A stretch of DNA of 64,000 nucleotides from NCBI GenBank assembly GCA_934167965.1, contig CAKPMJ010000002.1, positions 217,724 through 281,723 of the forward strand. The letters run 5' to 3'. Source of the stretch: an uncultured Clostridia bacterium (lineage in GTDB: Bacteria; Bacillota; Clostridia; TANB77; CAG-508). The position numbers were made by a program, and so were the translations under genes. Below the pieces are notes generated by a model, which did no database searches, was not told where the DNA came from, and saw only the letters and a list, made by a program, of their open reading frames with translations. Of the stretch, positions 54,333 to 61,743 are shown piece by piece (positions within the stretch are counted from its first letter, which is position 1; the number at the start of each line of letters is the position of its first letter).

Positions 54333-55244
54333 ATGTTAGCATTTTTAATAACAATACTTGTTATCGTAGTAATAATTGCTGTTACATCAATCAAAGTAGT
54401 AAATCAATCAGAGGTTTACATTATAGAAAGGTTAGGAAAATTCGAAAAAATGGCTGATGCTGGTCTTACAGTTATAGTTCCATTTATGGATAGAGTTAGT
54501 TCTGTAGTTTTATTAAAAGAACAAACTATGGATATTCCACCACAAGGAGTTATAACAAAAGATAATGTTACAATTAATATTGATACTGTTGTGTTCTATC
54601 AAATAACAGATCCAGTAAAAGCAGTTTATGAAATTCAAAACTTAAAGAAAGGTATTGAATATTTAGCAATAACAACAATTCGTGATATTGTTGGTAAAAT
54701 GGACTTAGACCAAACTTTCAGTTCTCGTGATAATATGAATTTTGAATTACGTTCTATATTAGACGAAGCTACTGATAAATGGGGATGTAAAATAAACAGA
54801 GTTGAAATCAAAGATATCAACCCACCAGCAGATATTAGAGATGCTATGGAAAAACAAATGAATGCAGAACGTAATAAAAGAGCTTTAATACTTGAATCTG
54901 AAGCTCAAAAACAATCTGACATTACTGTTGCAGAAGGTAAAAAAGAAGCTGCTATACTTGAAGCAGAAGCTGATAGTGAATCAAGAATCAGACGTGCAGC
55001 TGGTGAAGCTAAAGCTATAAAAACAGTTGCAGAAGCTAAAGCAGCTGAAATTAGTTTAGTATATGGAGCATTAAAAAATGCTGATCCAAATGAAAAAATT
55101 GTTCAATTAAAATCTTTAGAGGCATTAAAAGATATTGCAAATGGTGAAGCAAATAAAGTATTTATCCCATTTGATGCAACTTCAGCTCTTAGCAGTTTAG
55201 GTGCAATTAAAGAAGTAGTAAAAGATAAAGAAGAGAAAAAATAA
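54333..55244 (+). CDS. SPFH/Band 7 stomatin-like protein
   Basis: A membrane-anchored SPFH protein of 303 aa similar to QmcA and stomatins. One N-terminal helix (AFLITILVIVVIIAV) is followed by the Band 7 domain (VYIIERLGKFEKMADAGL, MDIPPQGVITKDNVTINIDT, NPPADIRDAMEKQMNAER) and a long Ala/Glu/Lys helical tail (EGKKEAAILEAEADSESRIRRA) used for oligomerisation. These proteins assemble large rings that organise membrane lipids and proteases. It sits directly behind its usual partner NfeD. The start has AAAAGGAGG at 7 nt. Confidence 0.93.
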   Translation: MLAFLITILVIVVIIAVTSIKVVNQSEVYIIERLGKFEKMADAGLTVIVPFMDRVSSVVLLKEQTMDIPPQGVITKDNVTINIDTVVFYQITDPVKAVYEIQNLKKGIEYLAITTIRDIVGKMDLDQTFSSRDNMNFELRSILDEATDKWGCKINRVEIKDINPPADIRDAMEKQMNAERNKRALILESEAQKQSDITVAEGKKEAAILEAEADSESRIRRAAGEAKAIKTVAEAKAAEISLVYGALKNADPNEKIVQLKSLEALKDIANGEANKVFIPFDATSALSSLGAIKEVVKDKEEKK

Positions 55245-55252
55245 ACATTATA

Positions 55253-55288
55253 AAAAGACTAAATCACAAAGATTTAGTCTTTTTTGTT
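55253..55288 (+). terminator. intrinsic terminator of the NfeD-stomatin pair
   Basis: AAAAGACTAAATC / GATTTAGTCTTTT with an ACAAA loop, then a T run. Confidence 0.9.
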
Positions 55289-55302
55289 TTCAATTAAAAT
55301 AA

Positions 55303-55860
55303 CTACATTCTTCTATAGCAACCTCTAATACAACCTGTTCTTCCTCCATTATTGCTACAAGGCACTACACTAGCATTTACAGAAACACCTTGATTTGCAG
55401 TATTATCACTGCATCTACAACATCCTGTAGTATCATCATTGTCTGAGTCAGTATCTTCATTATTGTTTCCACAACTGCTATTTACAGTAAGTAAATCATT
55501 ACTCTCTCCATTTCCGCAACTACAACTTATTCTTAGTAAATTTCCGTTATTGGTATTTGTATTGTTATTATCATTATTACAACAGCAACAATTTCTACAA
55601 CATGAATTTCTATTTAATCTATCTCGTAATGCATCTATTAATCTTACTATAGATGCTGTTATAAATGCCAAAATAGAATATATAATAGTTGCTATTATTG
55701 CCTCTGCCAAATTATCTGAAAATGCAGCAAATGCTACTATTAAATATATCGCAAAAAAAGTAATTGCTACTAATATAGGGCATTTTAAGATTTTTTGTAA
55801 TACAATTGATAACAATATGGTTGCAAATGGTAAAGCAAAAAATACAAGTAAATTAAGCAT
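55303..55860 (-). CDS. Cys-rich membrane protein, 185 aa
   Basis: The N-terminal ~75 residues form three hydrophobic helices (LLVFFALPFATILLSIVLQ, PILVAITFFAIYLIVAFAAF, IIATIIYSILAFITASIV), slightly reminiscent of the small DUF2651/YbeF membrane proteins. The C-terminal ~100 residues are a low-complexity Asn/Asp/Ser tail with about 16 Cys, grouped as NSCCRNCCCCN, ISCSCG, CCRC and GCIRGCYRR. Such a tail could bind metal or become cross-linked in a spore layer. The start follows AAAGGAG. A sigma-K-like promoter lies just upstream. The function is unknown. Confidence 0.7.
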   Translation of the reverse strand: MLNLLVFFALPFATILLSIVLQKILKCPILVAITFFAIYLIVAFAAFSDNLAEAIIATIIYSILAFITASIVRLIDALRDRLNRNSCCRNCCCCNNDNNNTNTNNGNLLRISCSCGNGESNDLLTVNSSCGNNNEDTDSDNDDTTGCCRCSDNTANQGVSVNASVVPCSNNGGRTGCIRGCYRRM

Positions 55861-55891
55861 ATTACATTTCTCCTTTTTATAGGTATTTGTA

Positions 55892-55919
55892 TATAATATG
55901 CTTTTTTTCGATAAATTGT
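55892..55919 (-). promoter_or_regulatory. sigma-K-like promoter candidate
   Basis: Minus strand AC (55919..55918), 17 nt, CATATTATA (55900..55892), fitting AC-N16/17-CATAnnnTA. It precedes the Cys-rich membrane protein gene and overlaps the stop of the 66-aa gene. Confidence 0.4.
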
Positions 55920-56119
55920 TAATTACATTCGTTATTTGTATTATCTATTAAATTATCATTTTCAACTATTCCCTCTACCAAATTACTTGACGTTTGCTCT
56001 GTCTCGTCAAAATTTTTATTTATAAAAGTAGACATGAAAAATAATGTAACAATTGTACATATTGATAATACATATGCATATATTTTTTCTTTATTTATTA
56101 CCAAAATAAAATTTTTCAA
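55919..56119 (-). CDS. small single-pass membrane protein, 66 aa
   Basis: I do not recognise it. One membrane helix (IYAYVLSICTIVTLFFMSTFI) separates a basic N-terminus from an acidic, Asn-rich tail. The start is a TTG with a strong CTGGAGG 8 nt before it; no ATG is available. That ribosome binding site lies inside the hairpin that ends the rpsB-tsf transcript, so its expression may depend on read-through and unfolding. Confidence 0.55.
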   Translation of the reverse strand: MKNFILVINKEKIYAYVLSICTIVTLFFMSTFINKNFDETEQTSSNLVEGIVENDNLIDNTNNECN

Positions 56120-56122
56120 TAT

Positions 56123-56176
56123 AAAAACCTCCAGTTAATAGTCATTTACTTTAATTATATGACTATCACTAGAGGA
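56123..56176 (-). terminator. terminator hairpin after tsf that contains the next ribosome binding site
   Basis: Minus strand CCTCTAGTGATAGTCAT pairs with ATGACTATTAACTGGAGG (two 8-bp helices with a small internal loop), followed by TTTTTATA. It ends the rpsB-tsf operon, and its final CTGGAGG is the ribosome binding site for the TTG-started 66-aa gene. Confidence 0.75.
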
Positions 56177-56188
56177 TAATGTTATTTT

Positions 56189-57070
56189 TTATTTAATTTG
56201 TTTCATAACTTCTTCAGCAAAGTTTTCTTCTTTTTTCTCGATTCCTTCACCTTTTTCAAGTCTTGCAAATTCAACTATTTCTGCACCTTTTGAAGCTAAT
56301 AAATCTTTTATTTTCATATCTGGATTTTTAACAAATTCTTGGTCAACTAAGCATATTTCACTGTAGAATTTTCCAACTCTACCTTTTACTATTTTTTCAG
56401 CTATTTCTTCTGGTTTTCCTTCATTCATAGCTTGTGCTTTTAAGATTTCCATTTCTTTGTTTAATCTCTCAGCAGGAACTGCTTCTTCATTTAAGAATTC
56501 TGGCTTAGCAGCTGCTATTTGCATACAAATATCTTTTGCCAATTCGCTATCTGCATTTTTCATATTAACTAAAACTGCTATTTTTCCATCTCCATGGATA
56601 TATTTTTCTACTATACCATCTGTTGTTTCAAATCTAGCAAATCTACGTATAGTTAAGTTTTCTCCTATTTTTGCAACTTTTTCAATTAATACTTCTGATA
56701 CTTTCTTTCCTGGCATTTCTATAGAATCTTCGTTTAATAATGCTTCTACGTCTGCTGGATTATTTAAAGCTACTTGTTTTGCAACTGATTCAACAAATGT
56801 TCTAAATTCTTCATTTTTAGCAACAAAGTCTGTTTCTGAGTTAACTTCTACTGCTGCTCCTACTTTAGCATCTTCACTTACATAAGCTAATACTAAACCT
56901 TCTGCTGCAACTCTGTCTGATTTTTTTGCAGCTTTTGTTATTCCTTTTTCACGTAAATATTCTATTGCTTTTTCCATGTCCCCATCTGTTTCTGTTAATG
57001 CTTTTTTGCAGTCCATCATTCCTGCACCTGTTTTTTCTCTTAAATCTCTTACCATACTTGCTGATATCAT
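56189..57070 (-). CDS. tsf: elongation factor Ts
   Basis: EF-Ts recharges EF-Tu by exchanging GDP for GTP. The 293-aa protein starts with the UBA-like N-terminal domain (MVRDLREKTGAGMMDCKKAL) carrying the TGAGMMDCKKAL signature, followed by YVSEDAKVGAAVEVNSETDFVAKN. The length and the position 70 nt after rpsB are standard. No pyrH or frr follows; a terminator comes immediately. Confidence 0.97.
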   Translation of the reverse strand: MISASMVRDLREKTGAGMMDCKKALTETDGDMEKAIEYLREKGITKAAKKSDRVAAEGLVLAYVSEDAKVGAAVEVNSETDFVAKNEEFRTFVESVAKQVALNNPADVEALLNEDSIEMPGKKVSEVLIEKVAKIGENLTIRRFARFETTDGIVEKYIHGDGKIAVLVNMKNADSELAKDICMQIAAAKPEFLNEEAVPAERLNKEMEILKAQAMNEGKPEEIAEKIVKGRVGKFYSEICLVDQEFVKNPDMKIKDLLASKGAEIVEFARLEKGEGIEKKEENFAEEVMKQIK

Positions 57071-57142
57071 TTTTTATTCCCCCTTATATAAATTTAAGAG
57101 TAGAGCAGAGCCCCACTCTTATTATTTTTAAGTTTGATATTA

Positions 57143-57904
57143 TTATTCTTCAGAAGTTGTTTCTTCTTGAGCTACTTCTTCTGAAACTTCCTCAGTAGCT
57201 TCATCTGCTACCTCAAAGCTCTCTCCTTGTTTTCCTTCAATTACTGCATTTGCCATTACATCTGTTATTAATTTAACAGCTCTTATAGCATCATCATTTC
57301 CTGGTATAGCATAATCTAATACTTCTGGATTGCAGTTTGTATCTACTATTCCAACTACAGGAATATTTAATTTTTGAGCTTCTTTGATTGCATTATATTC
57401 TTTCTTAGGATCTACTATAAATAATAATCCAGGTAATTCATTCATTTCTTTAATTCCACCAAGATTAGCTTCTAGTTTTTCCATTTCTTTCTTTAATTCT
57501 ATTACCTCTTTTTTAGGTAATACATCAAATGTTCCATCTTCTTGCATTGCTTCTAAGTCTTTTAATCTTTGAATTCTTTTTTGTATTGTACCAAAGTTTG
57601 TTAGCATTCCTCCTAACCATCTTTGATCAACATAGTACATACCACATTTTTCTGCAGCTTCCTTTATGCACTCTTGTGCTTGTTTTTTAGTTCCTACAAA
57701 TAGAACTGTTTTTCCTTCTTCAGCTTGACTTCTCATAAATTCATAAGCTTCGTCAATCTTCTTTGAAGTTTTTTGTAAATCGATAATATGGATTCCGTTT
57801 CTAGCTTGGAATATGTATTCAGCCATTTTAGGATCCCATCTTCTTGTTTGATGTCCAAAATGAACACCAGCTTCTAGTAATTGTTTCATTGCAACTACTG
57901 CCAT
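57143..57904 (-). CDS. rpsB: 30S ribosomal protein S2
   Basis: S2 of 253 aa, with the opening AGVHFGHQTRRWDPKM, DQRWLGGMLTNF and GIVDTNCNPEVLDYAIPGNDDAI. The C-terminal ~25 residues form a Glu/Thr/Ser-rich tail (EVSEEVAQEETTSEE) longer than in Bacillus. AAAGGAGG at 8 nt fixes the start. A folded leader and a promoter lie upstream. Confidence 0.97.
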   Translation of the reverse strand: MAVVAMKQLLEAGVHFGHQTRRWDPKMAEYIFQARNGIHIIDLQKTSKKIDEAYEFMRSQAEEGKTVLFVGTKKQAQECIKEAAEKCGMYYVDQRWLGGMLTNFGTIQKRIQRLKDLEAMQEDGTFDVLPKKEVIELKKEMEKLEANLGGIKEMNELPGLLFIVDPKKEYNAIKEAQKLNIPVVGIVDTNCNPEVLDYAIPGNDDAIRAVKLITDVMANAVIEGKQGESFEVADEATEEVSEEVAQEETTSEE

Positions 57905-57934
57905 TTTTTATTCCTCCTTTTTGTTTTTAACTTC

Positions 57935-57992
57935 CATAAAGTTCTTTGCATTTTCCAGACCTTTCGGCACTTCTTTTAATGCTCCCTTTATG
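57935..57992 (-). promoter_or_regulatory. candidate structured leader of rpsB mRNA
   Basis: The minus strand can fold into a closed element: CATAAAG (57992..57986) pairs with CTTTATG (57941..57935), inside it GCATT (57982..57978) pairs with AATGC (57952..57948), and a small GCC-GAAA-GGT hairpin caps the centre. It lies about 30 nt before the S2 start and after the predicted transcription start. It could be an S2 autoregulatory site; I cannot match it to a named RNA family. Confidence 0.5.
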
Positions 57993-58013
57993 TGTTTTAT
58001 TTTTAACTTCTAT

Positions 58014-58042
58014 ATTTTATCATATTTTTATTGAAATTGCAA
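58014..58042 (-). promoter_or_regulatory. promoter of rpsB-tsf
   Basis: Minus strand TTGCAA (58042..58037), 17 nt, TAAAAT (58019..58014). Confidence 0.6.
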
Positions 58043-58104
58043 GTGTTTTAGGGTATTTTATTAAATTTTAATTAAGCATTTTTTAACCTAAAACAAATTT
58101 TCAT

Positions 58105-59103
58105 CTAATTCAATATTATATCACCTACATATACTTTTTTTTCATTATAAACATATATCACTTTGTCACCATTTTGAACATTATCTGTTGTTGCAACATC
58201 TTCCTCATTTCTTTTTATTTTTCCATTTTCCGGAATTGCATTCATTAAATCTTCCACTTTTACTGCTTCACTTGATTTCATTCTAAAATTATAAGTATCT
58301 GTTTTTTCTTCATATTCTATTTCATACATATTATTTTCTTCTATATCCCATGTATATTTAAATCTTAAATAACTTTCTTCATCTATAGTCATATTTTTTA
58401 TATCAGAAACATATCTATTTTGGTCAATCTTTTCATTTCCTCTGAGTGTGAAATTATTTAATAACCCTAAATCTCGTCCATTAATTTTGTTATTGCAATT
58501 TATATCCATTGCATATTTTATTGGTCCTAAATTCTTCATTTCCTTATGTCCAGATAAATACAAGTTAAAAAAAGATGTATCACTTGCATCAACCTTTCCA
58601 TTGCAATTTGTATCACCAAATACTATTGTTCTTGCTATTGTTTTTCCATCTTTTTGTACTGACATTCCCGTTGCAATTTTCATAGTAGCTTTTTCACTCT
58701 CATCTATTGCTATATCTTCCCCTAAGTCCTTTGAAATAGTATAACTATATTTATAATTCACTTTATATCCCAATGTTTCCATATCATCCTCAAAATCTTT
58801 AACCGATTCATTTACTTCTGAACTATTTAATGTAAATCCTGTTATATATCCATTTCTACATTTATATTTCATATTATTTGTTAAAAAAAATGTTGTTAGT
58901 TCCATATCTGTTAATGTAGCCTCTTCTGCAATTTGAGCACTTTCAGTTTCCGTCTTAGCCTCTGCTGCTTTTTTTAATATTCCATTTTCTCCGCTTAGCA
59001 TTACTATTGCTACTCCTGCTAAAATTAACAATATTATTATTGTTATTACTAATGCTATTAATGTTATTCCTTCCTCTCCCTTTTTTCTCTTTCTGTACCT
59101 CAT
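58105..59103 (-). CDS. pilin-like N-terminus fused to a dockerin-type module
   Basis: A 332-aa protein. The N-terminus KGEEGITLIALVITIIILLILAG (written here in parts: GEEG, then ITLIALVITI) is a class III/type IV pilin-like processing site and helix, but the usual Glu at position 5 of the mature part is Ala. In the middle are two calcium-loop dockerin repeats, FGDTNCNGKVDASD and MDINCNNKINGRD, about 35 residues apart, each followed by a helix. The ends are beta-rich and unassigned. Dockerins bind cohesins on scaffold proteins, so this may attach a pilus-like or membrane-held protein to a surface complex; no cohesin is in the window. A strong promoter and GGAGG site precede it. Confidence 0.75.
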   Translation of the reverse strand: MRYRKRKKGEEGITLIALVITIIILLILAGVAIVMLSGENGILKKAAEAKTETESAQIAEEATLTDMELTTFFLTNNMKYKCRNGYITGFTLNSSEVNESVKDFEDDMETLGYKVNYKYSYTISKDLGEDIAIDESEKATMKIATGMSVQKDGKTIARTIVFGDTNCNGKVDASDTSFFNLYLSGHKEMKNLGPIKYAMDINCNNKINGRDLGLLNNFTLRGNEKIDQNRYVSDIKNMTIDEESYLRFKYTWDIEENNMYEIEYEEKTDTYNFRMKSSEAVKVEDLMNAIPENGKIKRNEEDVATTDNVQNGDKVIYVYNEKKVYVGDIILN

Positions 59104-59138
59104 AATTTTATCCTCCTTGTATTTTTTTGTCTAAAATA

Positions 59139-59167
59139 ATTATAGCATTTGTGCCTCTCACTTGCAA
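59139..59167 (-). promoter_or_regulatory. promoter of the pilin-dockerin gene
   Basis: Minus strand TTGCAA (59167..59162), 17 nt, TATAAT (59144..59139) with a TGC extension. The -35 lies inside the CACTTGCAAGTG palindrome at 59159..59170. Confidence 0.8.
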
Positions 59168-59170
59168 GTG
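59159..59170. promoter_or_regulatory. 12-bp palindrome between HTH and pilin-dockerin genes
   Basis: CACTTGCAAGTG is a perfect palindrome covering the -35 of the pilin-dockerin promoter, about 50 bp upstream of the divergent HTH gene. A dimeric HTH repressor could bind here; this is inference. Confidence 0.45.
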
Positions 59171-59220
59171 CTATTTTAAAATTCATTTATATTATAAAAT
59201 ACTTTGAAAGGAGCAATACA

Positions 59221-59436
59221 ATGATAATATTAAATGTTGAAGAATTACTTAAACAAAAAAATAAATCCAAAGAATGGCTATGCAATCAAATGGATATTTC
59301 TCACTATAACTTAAACAAATCTTTAAAAGGATTTGCAAAGTCTATCTCTTATAAATATATCGAAGGTTTCTGTAAATACTTAGAATGTACCCCTTCCGAA
59401 CTAATGACTATTATAGATGATAAAAATAAAGATTAA
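59221..59436 (+). CDS. small Cro/C1-type HTH regulator, 71 aa
   Basis: A helix-turn-helix protein of the XRE/HTH_26 type: LLKQKNKSKEWLCNQMDISHYNLNKSL (in parts: LLKQKNKSKEWLCNQ and MDISHYNLNKSL) forms the HTH, and YIEGFCKYLECTPSELM is the typical last helix in which the short domain ends. It is a complete single-domain regulator, not a truncated one. AAAGGAG at 7 nt fixes the start. It is divergent from the pilin-dockerin gene and may control it and itself. Confidence 0.85.
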   Translation: MIILNVEELLKQKNKSKEWLCNQMDISHYNLNKSLKGFAKSISYKYIEGFCKYLECTPSELMTIIDDKNKD

Positions 59437-59478
59437 AATAAAAAGACAGTAACTACAAAATTACCGTCTTTTTATTTT
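59435..59478. terminator. bidirectional terminator between HTH gene and rplL
   Basis: AAAATAAAAAGACAGTAA pairs with TTACCGTCTTTTTATTTT (one mismatch) around an 8-nt loop, with T/A runs on both sides. Confidence 0.8.
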
Positions 59479-59489
59479 AGTTAAAACTA

Positions 59490-59855
59490 TTATTGTAATT
59501 CAATTACAGCTCCAACTTCTTCAAATTTAGCTTTTAATTCTTCAGCTTCTTCTTTAGCTACGTTTTCTTTAACTGTTTTAGGAGCTCCATCAACTAAATC
59601 TTTAGCTTCTTTTAATCCTAATCCTGTAGCATCTCTAACTACTTTTATAACTTTTATTTTTTGATCTCCTGCATCTTTTAATACAACGTTGAATGCAGAT
59701 TTTTCTTCAGCAGCTCCAGCTGCTGCTCCTCCAGCTGCTGGTGCAGCTGCTGCTACTGCAGATACTCCAAATTCTTCTTCTATAGCTTTTACTAAATCAG
59801 CTAATTCTACAACTGTCATTTTTTTGATTTCTTCAATCATTTCTTCTTTACTCAT
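59490..59855 (-). CDS. rplL: 50S ribosomal protein L7/L12
   Basis: The stalk protein that binds elongation factors, 121 aa. The N-terminal dimerisation domain (MTVVELADLVKAIEEEFGVS), the Ala/Gly-rich hinge and the C-terminal domain (FNVVLKDAGDQKIKVIKVVRD, GLGLKEAKDLVDGAPK) are all present. The ATG at 59855 follows GGAGGATTTAAAA; the longer frame starts inside that site. It is followed by a terminator rather than rpoB. Confidence 0.97.
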   Translation of the reverse strand: MSKEEMIEEIKKMTVVELADLVKAIEEEFGVSAVAAAAPAAGGAAAGAAEEKSAFNVVLKDAGDQKIKVIKVVRDATGLGLKEAKDLVDGAPKTVKENVAKEEAEELKAKFEEVGAVIELQ

Positions 59856-59920
59856 TTTTAAATCCTCCATTTTTAATTTTTTATTTTTAAATTTTATAGT
59901 TTAAGTCTATTACTCTATTT

Positions 59921-60421
59921 TTACGCTTCTTCTTTTTGAAGTTTAACTTGATCAAGTGCAACTGCAAGTTTTGAAATATTTCCAAGTAATGCACCAGCAA
60001 GCATAGATAGTAATTGTTCTCTTGATGGTAATTTTGCTAAAGTTATTATTTCTTCAGCTGACATTACTTTACCTTCAACAACTCCACCTTTAATTTTATA
60101 GAAATCATGATCTTTTGTAAAATTATATATAGCCTTTGTTGGCTCTAAATAATCTTCTTCAGTCATAATTACTGCTGTTGGTCCTTCTAATTGCTCATCT
60201 AGACCTTCAACTCCTATTTCTGCTAAAGCTCTTCTTGTTATATTATTTTTTATAACTGTATATTCAGCTTTAGCATTTCTTAAGTCATTTCTTAATGATG
60301 TAACATCTGCTACATTTATTCCTCTATAGTCTGTTAAAAGTATTAATTTAGCACTTTTCATTTTTTCTGCTAATTTTGATACTTCTTCCTTCTTTAGATT
60401 TAAACTTTTTTCACTAGCCAC
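59921..60421 (-). CDS. rplJ: 50S ribosomal protein L10
   Basis: L10 of 166 aa, the stalk base that carries L7/L12 dimers. The N-terminal rRNA-binding domain contains LILLTDYRGINVADVTSLRNDLR (AKLILLTDYRG and ADVTSLRNDLR) and the C-terminal helix (ISKLAVALDQVKLQ) binds L12. The start is a GTG: TTGGAGGTG lies 6 nt before it, and the longer TTG frame would begin inside that site. The L10 leader lies upstream. Confidence 0.95.
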   Translation of the reverse strand: MASEKSLNLKKEEVSKLAEKMKSAKLILLTDYRGINVADVTSLRNDLRNAKAEYTVIKNNITRRALAEIGVEGLDEQLEGPTAVIMTEEDYLEPTKAIYNFTKDHDFYKIKGGVVEGKVMSAEEIITLAKLPSREQLLSMLAGALLGNISKLAVALDQVKLQKEEA

Positions 60422-60459
60422 TTTATTCACCTCCAATTAGATACTAATATATATTTTTA

Positions 60460-60556
60460 AAATTAAAAACACTCTTTATATCCACCAAGGCATACAAAGA
60501 GTGTACTCTTATAACATACCTCGGTAGGACTTGTTTTTTTGCCTACTGTCTTTGGC
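60460..60556 (-). ncRNA. L10 leader
   Basis: The minus strand carries the L10(L12)4-binding leader found before rplJ: GACAGTAGGC pairs with GTCCTACCGAGGTA nearby, and the downstream hairpin with arms ACACTCTTT / AAAGAGTGT is followed by TTTTTAA, the attenuator of the structure. When L10(L12)4 is bound, the terminator form should be favoured and rplJ-rplL transcription reduced. The terminator hairpin is at 60469..60504. Confidence 0.85.
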
Positions 60557-60569
60557 TCATATTTATATA

Positions 60570-61238
60570 TTATTCAACATAGATTCCAGGTCCCATTGTT
60601 GTAGAAACTGATATACTCTTTATGTATTGACCTTTAGCTGCTGCTGGTTTTGCTTTTATTATAGCATCTAATATTGTTTGATAGTTTTCTTGTAATTTTT
60701 CAGCTCCGAAAGAAACTTTTCCAAATCCTAAGTGAATAATATTATTTTTGTCTAATCTATATTCAACTTTACCAGATTTAATTTCTTGAACAGCTTTTGT
60801 TACATCCATTGTAACTGTTCCTGATTTTGGATTTGGCATTAATCCTTTTGGTCCTAATACTTTACCAAGTCTACCTACAACACCCATCATATCTGGTGTT
60901 GCAACAACAACATCATAATCAAACCAATTGTCGTTTTGAATTTTTGGTATTAATTCTTCAGCACCAACAAAGTCTGCTCCTGCTTTTGTAGCTTCTTCAG
61001 CTTTTGGTCCTTTAGCGAATACTAATACTCTTTGTGTTTTACCTGTTCCATTTGGAAGTATTACTGTACCTCTAACTTGTTGATCAGCATGTTTAGAGTC
61101 AACTCCTAATTTAACATGTAATTCTATTGTTTCATCAAATTTTGCCTTTGGCATTTTTTCAATTAATTCTAAGGCTTCTTTTATTTCATATTTTTTACCT
61201 TGTTCAATTAATTTTGCACTTTCATTATATCTTTTCAT
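60570..61238 (-). CDS. rplA: 50S ribosomal protein L1
   Basis: L1 of 222 aa, part of the mobile stalk and a translational regulator in many bacteria. It contains FDETIELHVKLGVDSKHADQQVRGTV (in parts: DETIELHVKLGVD and DQQVRGTVILP), GRLGKVLGPKGLMPNPKSGTVT (GKVLGPKGLMPNPK) and the C-terminal STTMGPGIYVE. The ATG at 61238 is preceded by GGGAGGAATAAAA. It lies 61 bp after rplK. Confidence 0.97.
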   Translation of the reverse strand: MKRYNESAKLIEQGKKYEIKEALELIEKMPKAKFDETIELHVKLGVDSKHADQQVRGTVILPNGTGKTQRVLVFAKGPKAEEATKAGADFVGAEELIPKIQNDNWFDYDVVVATPDMMGVVGRLGKVLGPKGLMPNPKSGTVTMDVTKAVQEIKSGKVEYRLDKNNIIHLGFGKVSFGAEKLQENYQTILDAIIKAKPAAAKGQYIKSISVSTTMGPGIYVE

Positions 61239-61299
61239 TTTTATTCCTCCCATGGTTTTAACGAATCTTTGATTCTCCCAATTTTATTTTTTATTTTAT

Positions 61300-61728
61300 T
61301 TAGTCAACAACTACAACACCCATTGATCTAGCTGTTCCTGCAACCATACTCATAGCAGCTTCTAATGATGCAGCATTTAAGTCTGGCATTTTTTGTTCAG
61401 CTATTGCTTGAACTTGTGCTTTTGTTATTTTAGCAACTTTTTCTTTATTTGGTTTTCCAGAACCTTTTTGAATTCCAATTGTTTTCTTGATTAATACTGC
61501 AACTGGTGGTACTTTTGTTATAAAGTCAAATGATTTATCTTTATATACTGTTATAACAACTGGTATTACATATCCCATTTGATTTGCAGTTCTATCATTA
61601 AATTCTTTAACAAATTGCATAATGTTGATTCCTGCTGAACCTAATGCTGGTCCTACTGGTGGAGCTGGTGTTGCCTTTCCAGCTTCTATTTGTAATTTAA
61701 TTTGTTTAACTACTTCTTTTTCTGCCAT
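61300..61728 (-). CDS. rplK: 50S ribosomal protein L11
   Basis: L11 of 142 aa, which folds the GTPase centre of 23S rRNA and is needed for the stringent response. The N-terminal proline motif ATPAPPVGPALGSAGINIMQF and the C-terminal AGTARSMGVVV are present. The start follows AAGGAGGTGCCATTAAA. Confidence 0.97.
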   Translation of the reverse strand: MAEKEVVKQIKLQIEAGKATPAPPVGPALGSAGINIMQFVKEFNDRTANQMGYVIPVVITVYKDKSFDFITKVPPVAVLIKKTIGIQKGSGKPNKEKVAKITKAQVQAIAEQKMPDLNAASLEAAMSMVAGTARSMGVVVVD

Positions 61729-61743
61729 TTTAATGGCACCTCC

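Noticed and set aside
58050..58104. Terminator after the pilin-dockerin gene
   Set aside because: TTTTAGG / CCTAAAA can pair, but no T run follows and the region overlaps the rpsB promoter.
59221..59436. Remnant of a prophage
   Set aside because: The HTH gene is alone; no integrase, structural gene or attachment repeat is nearby.
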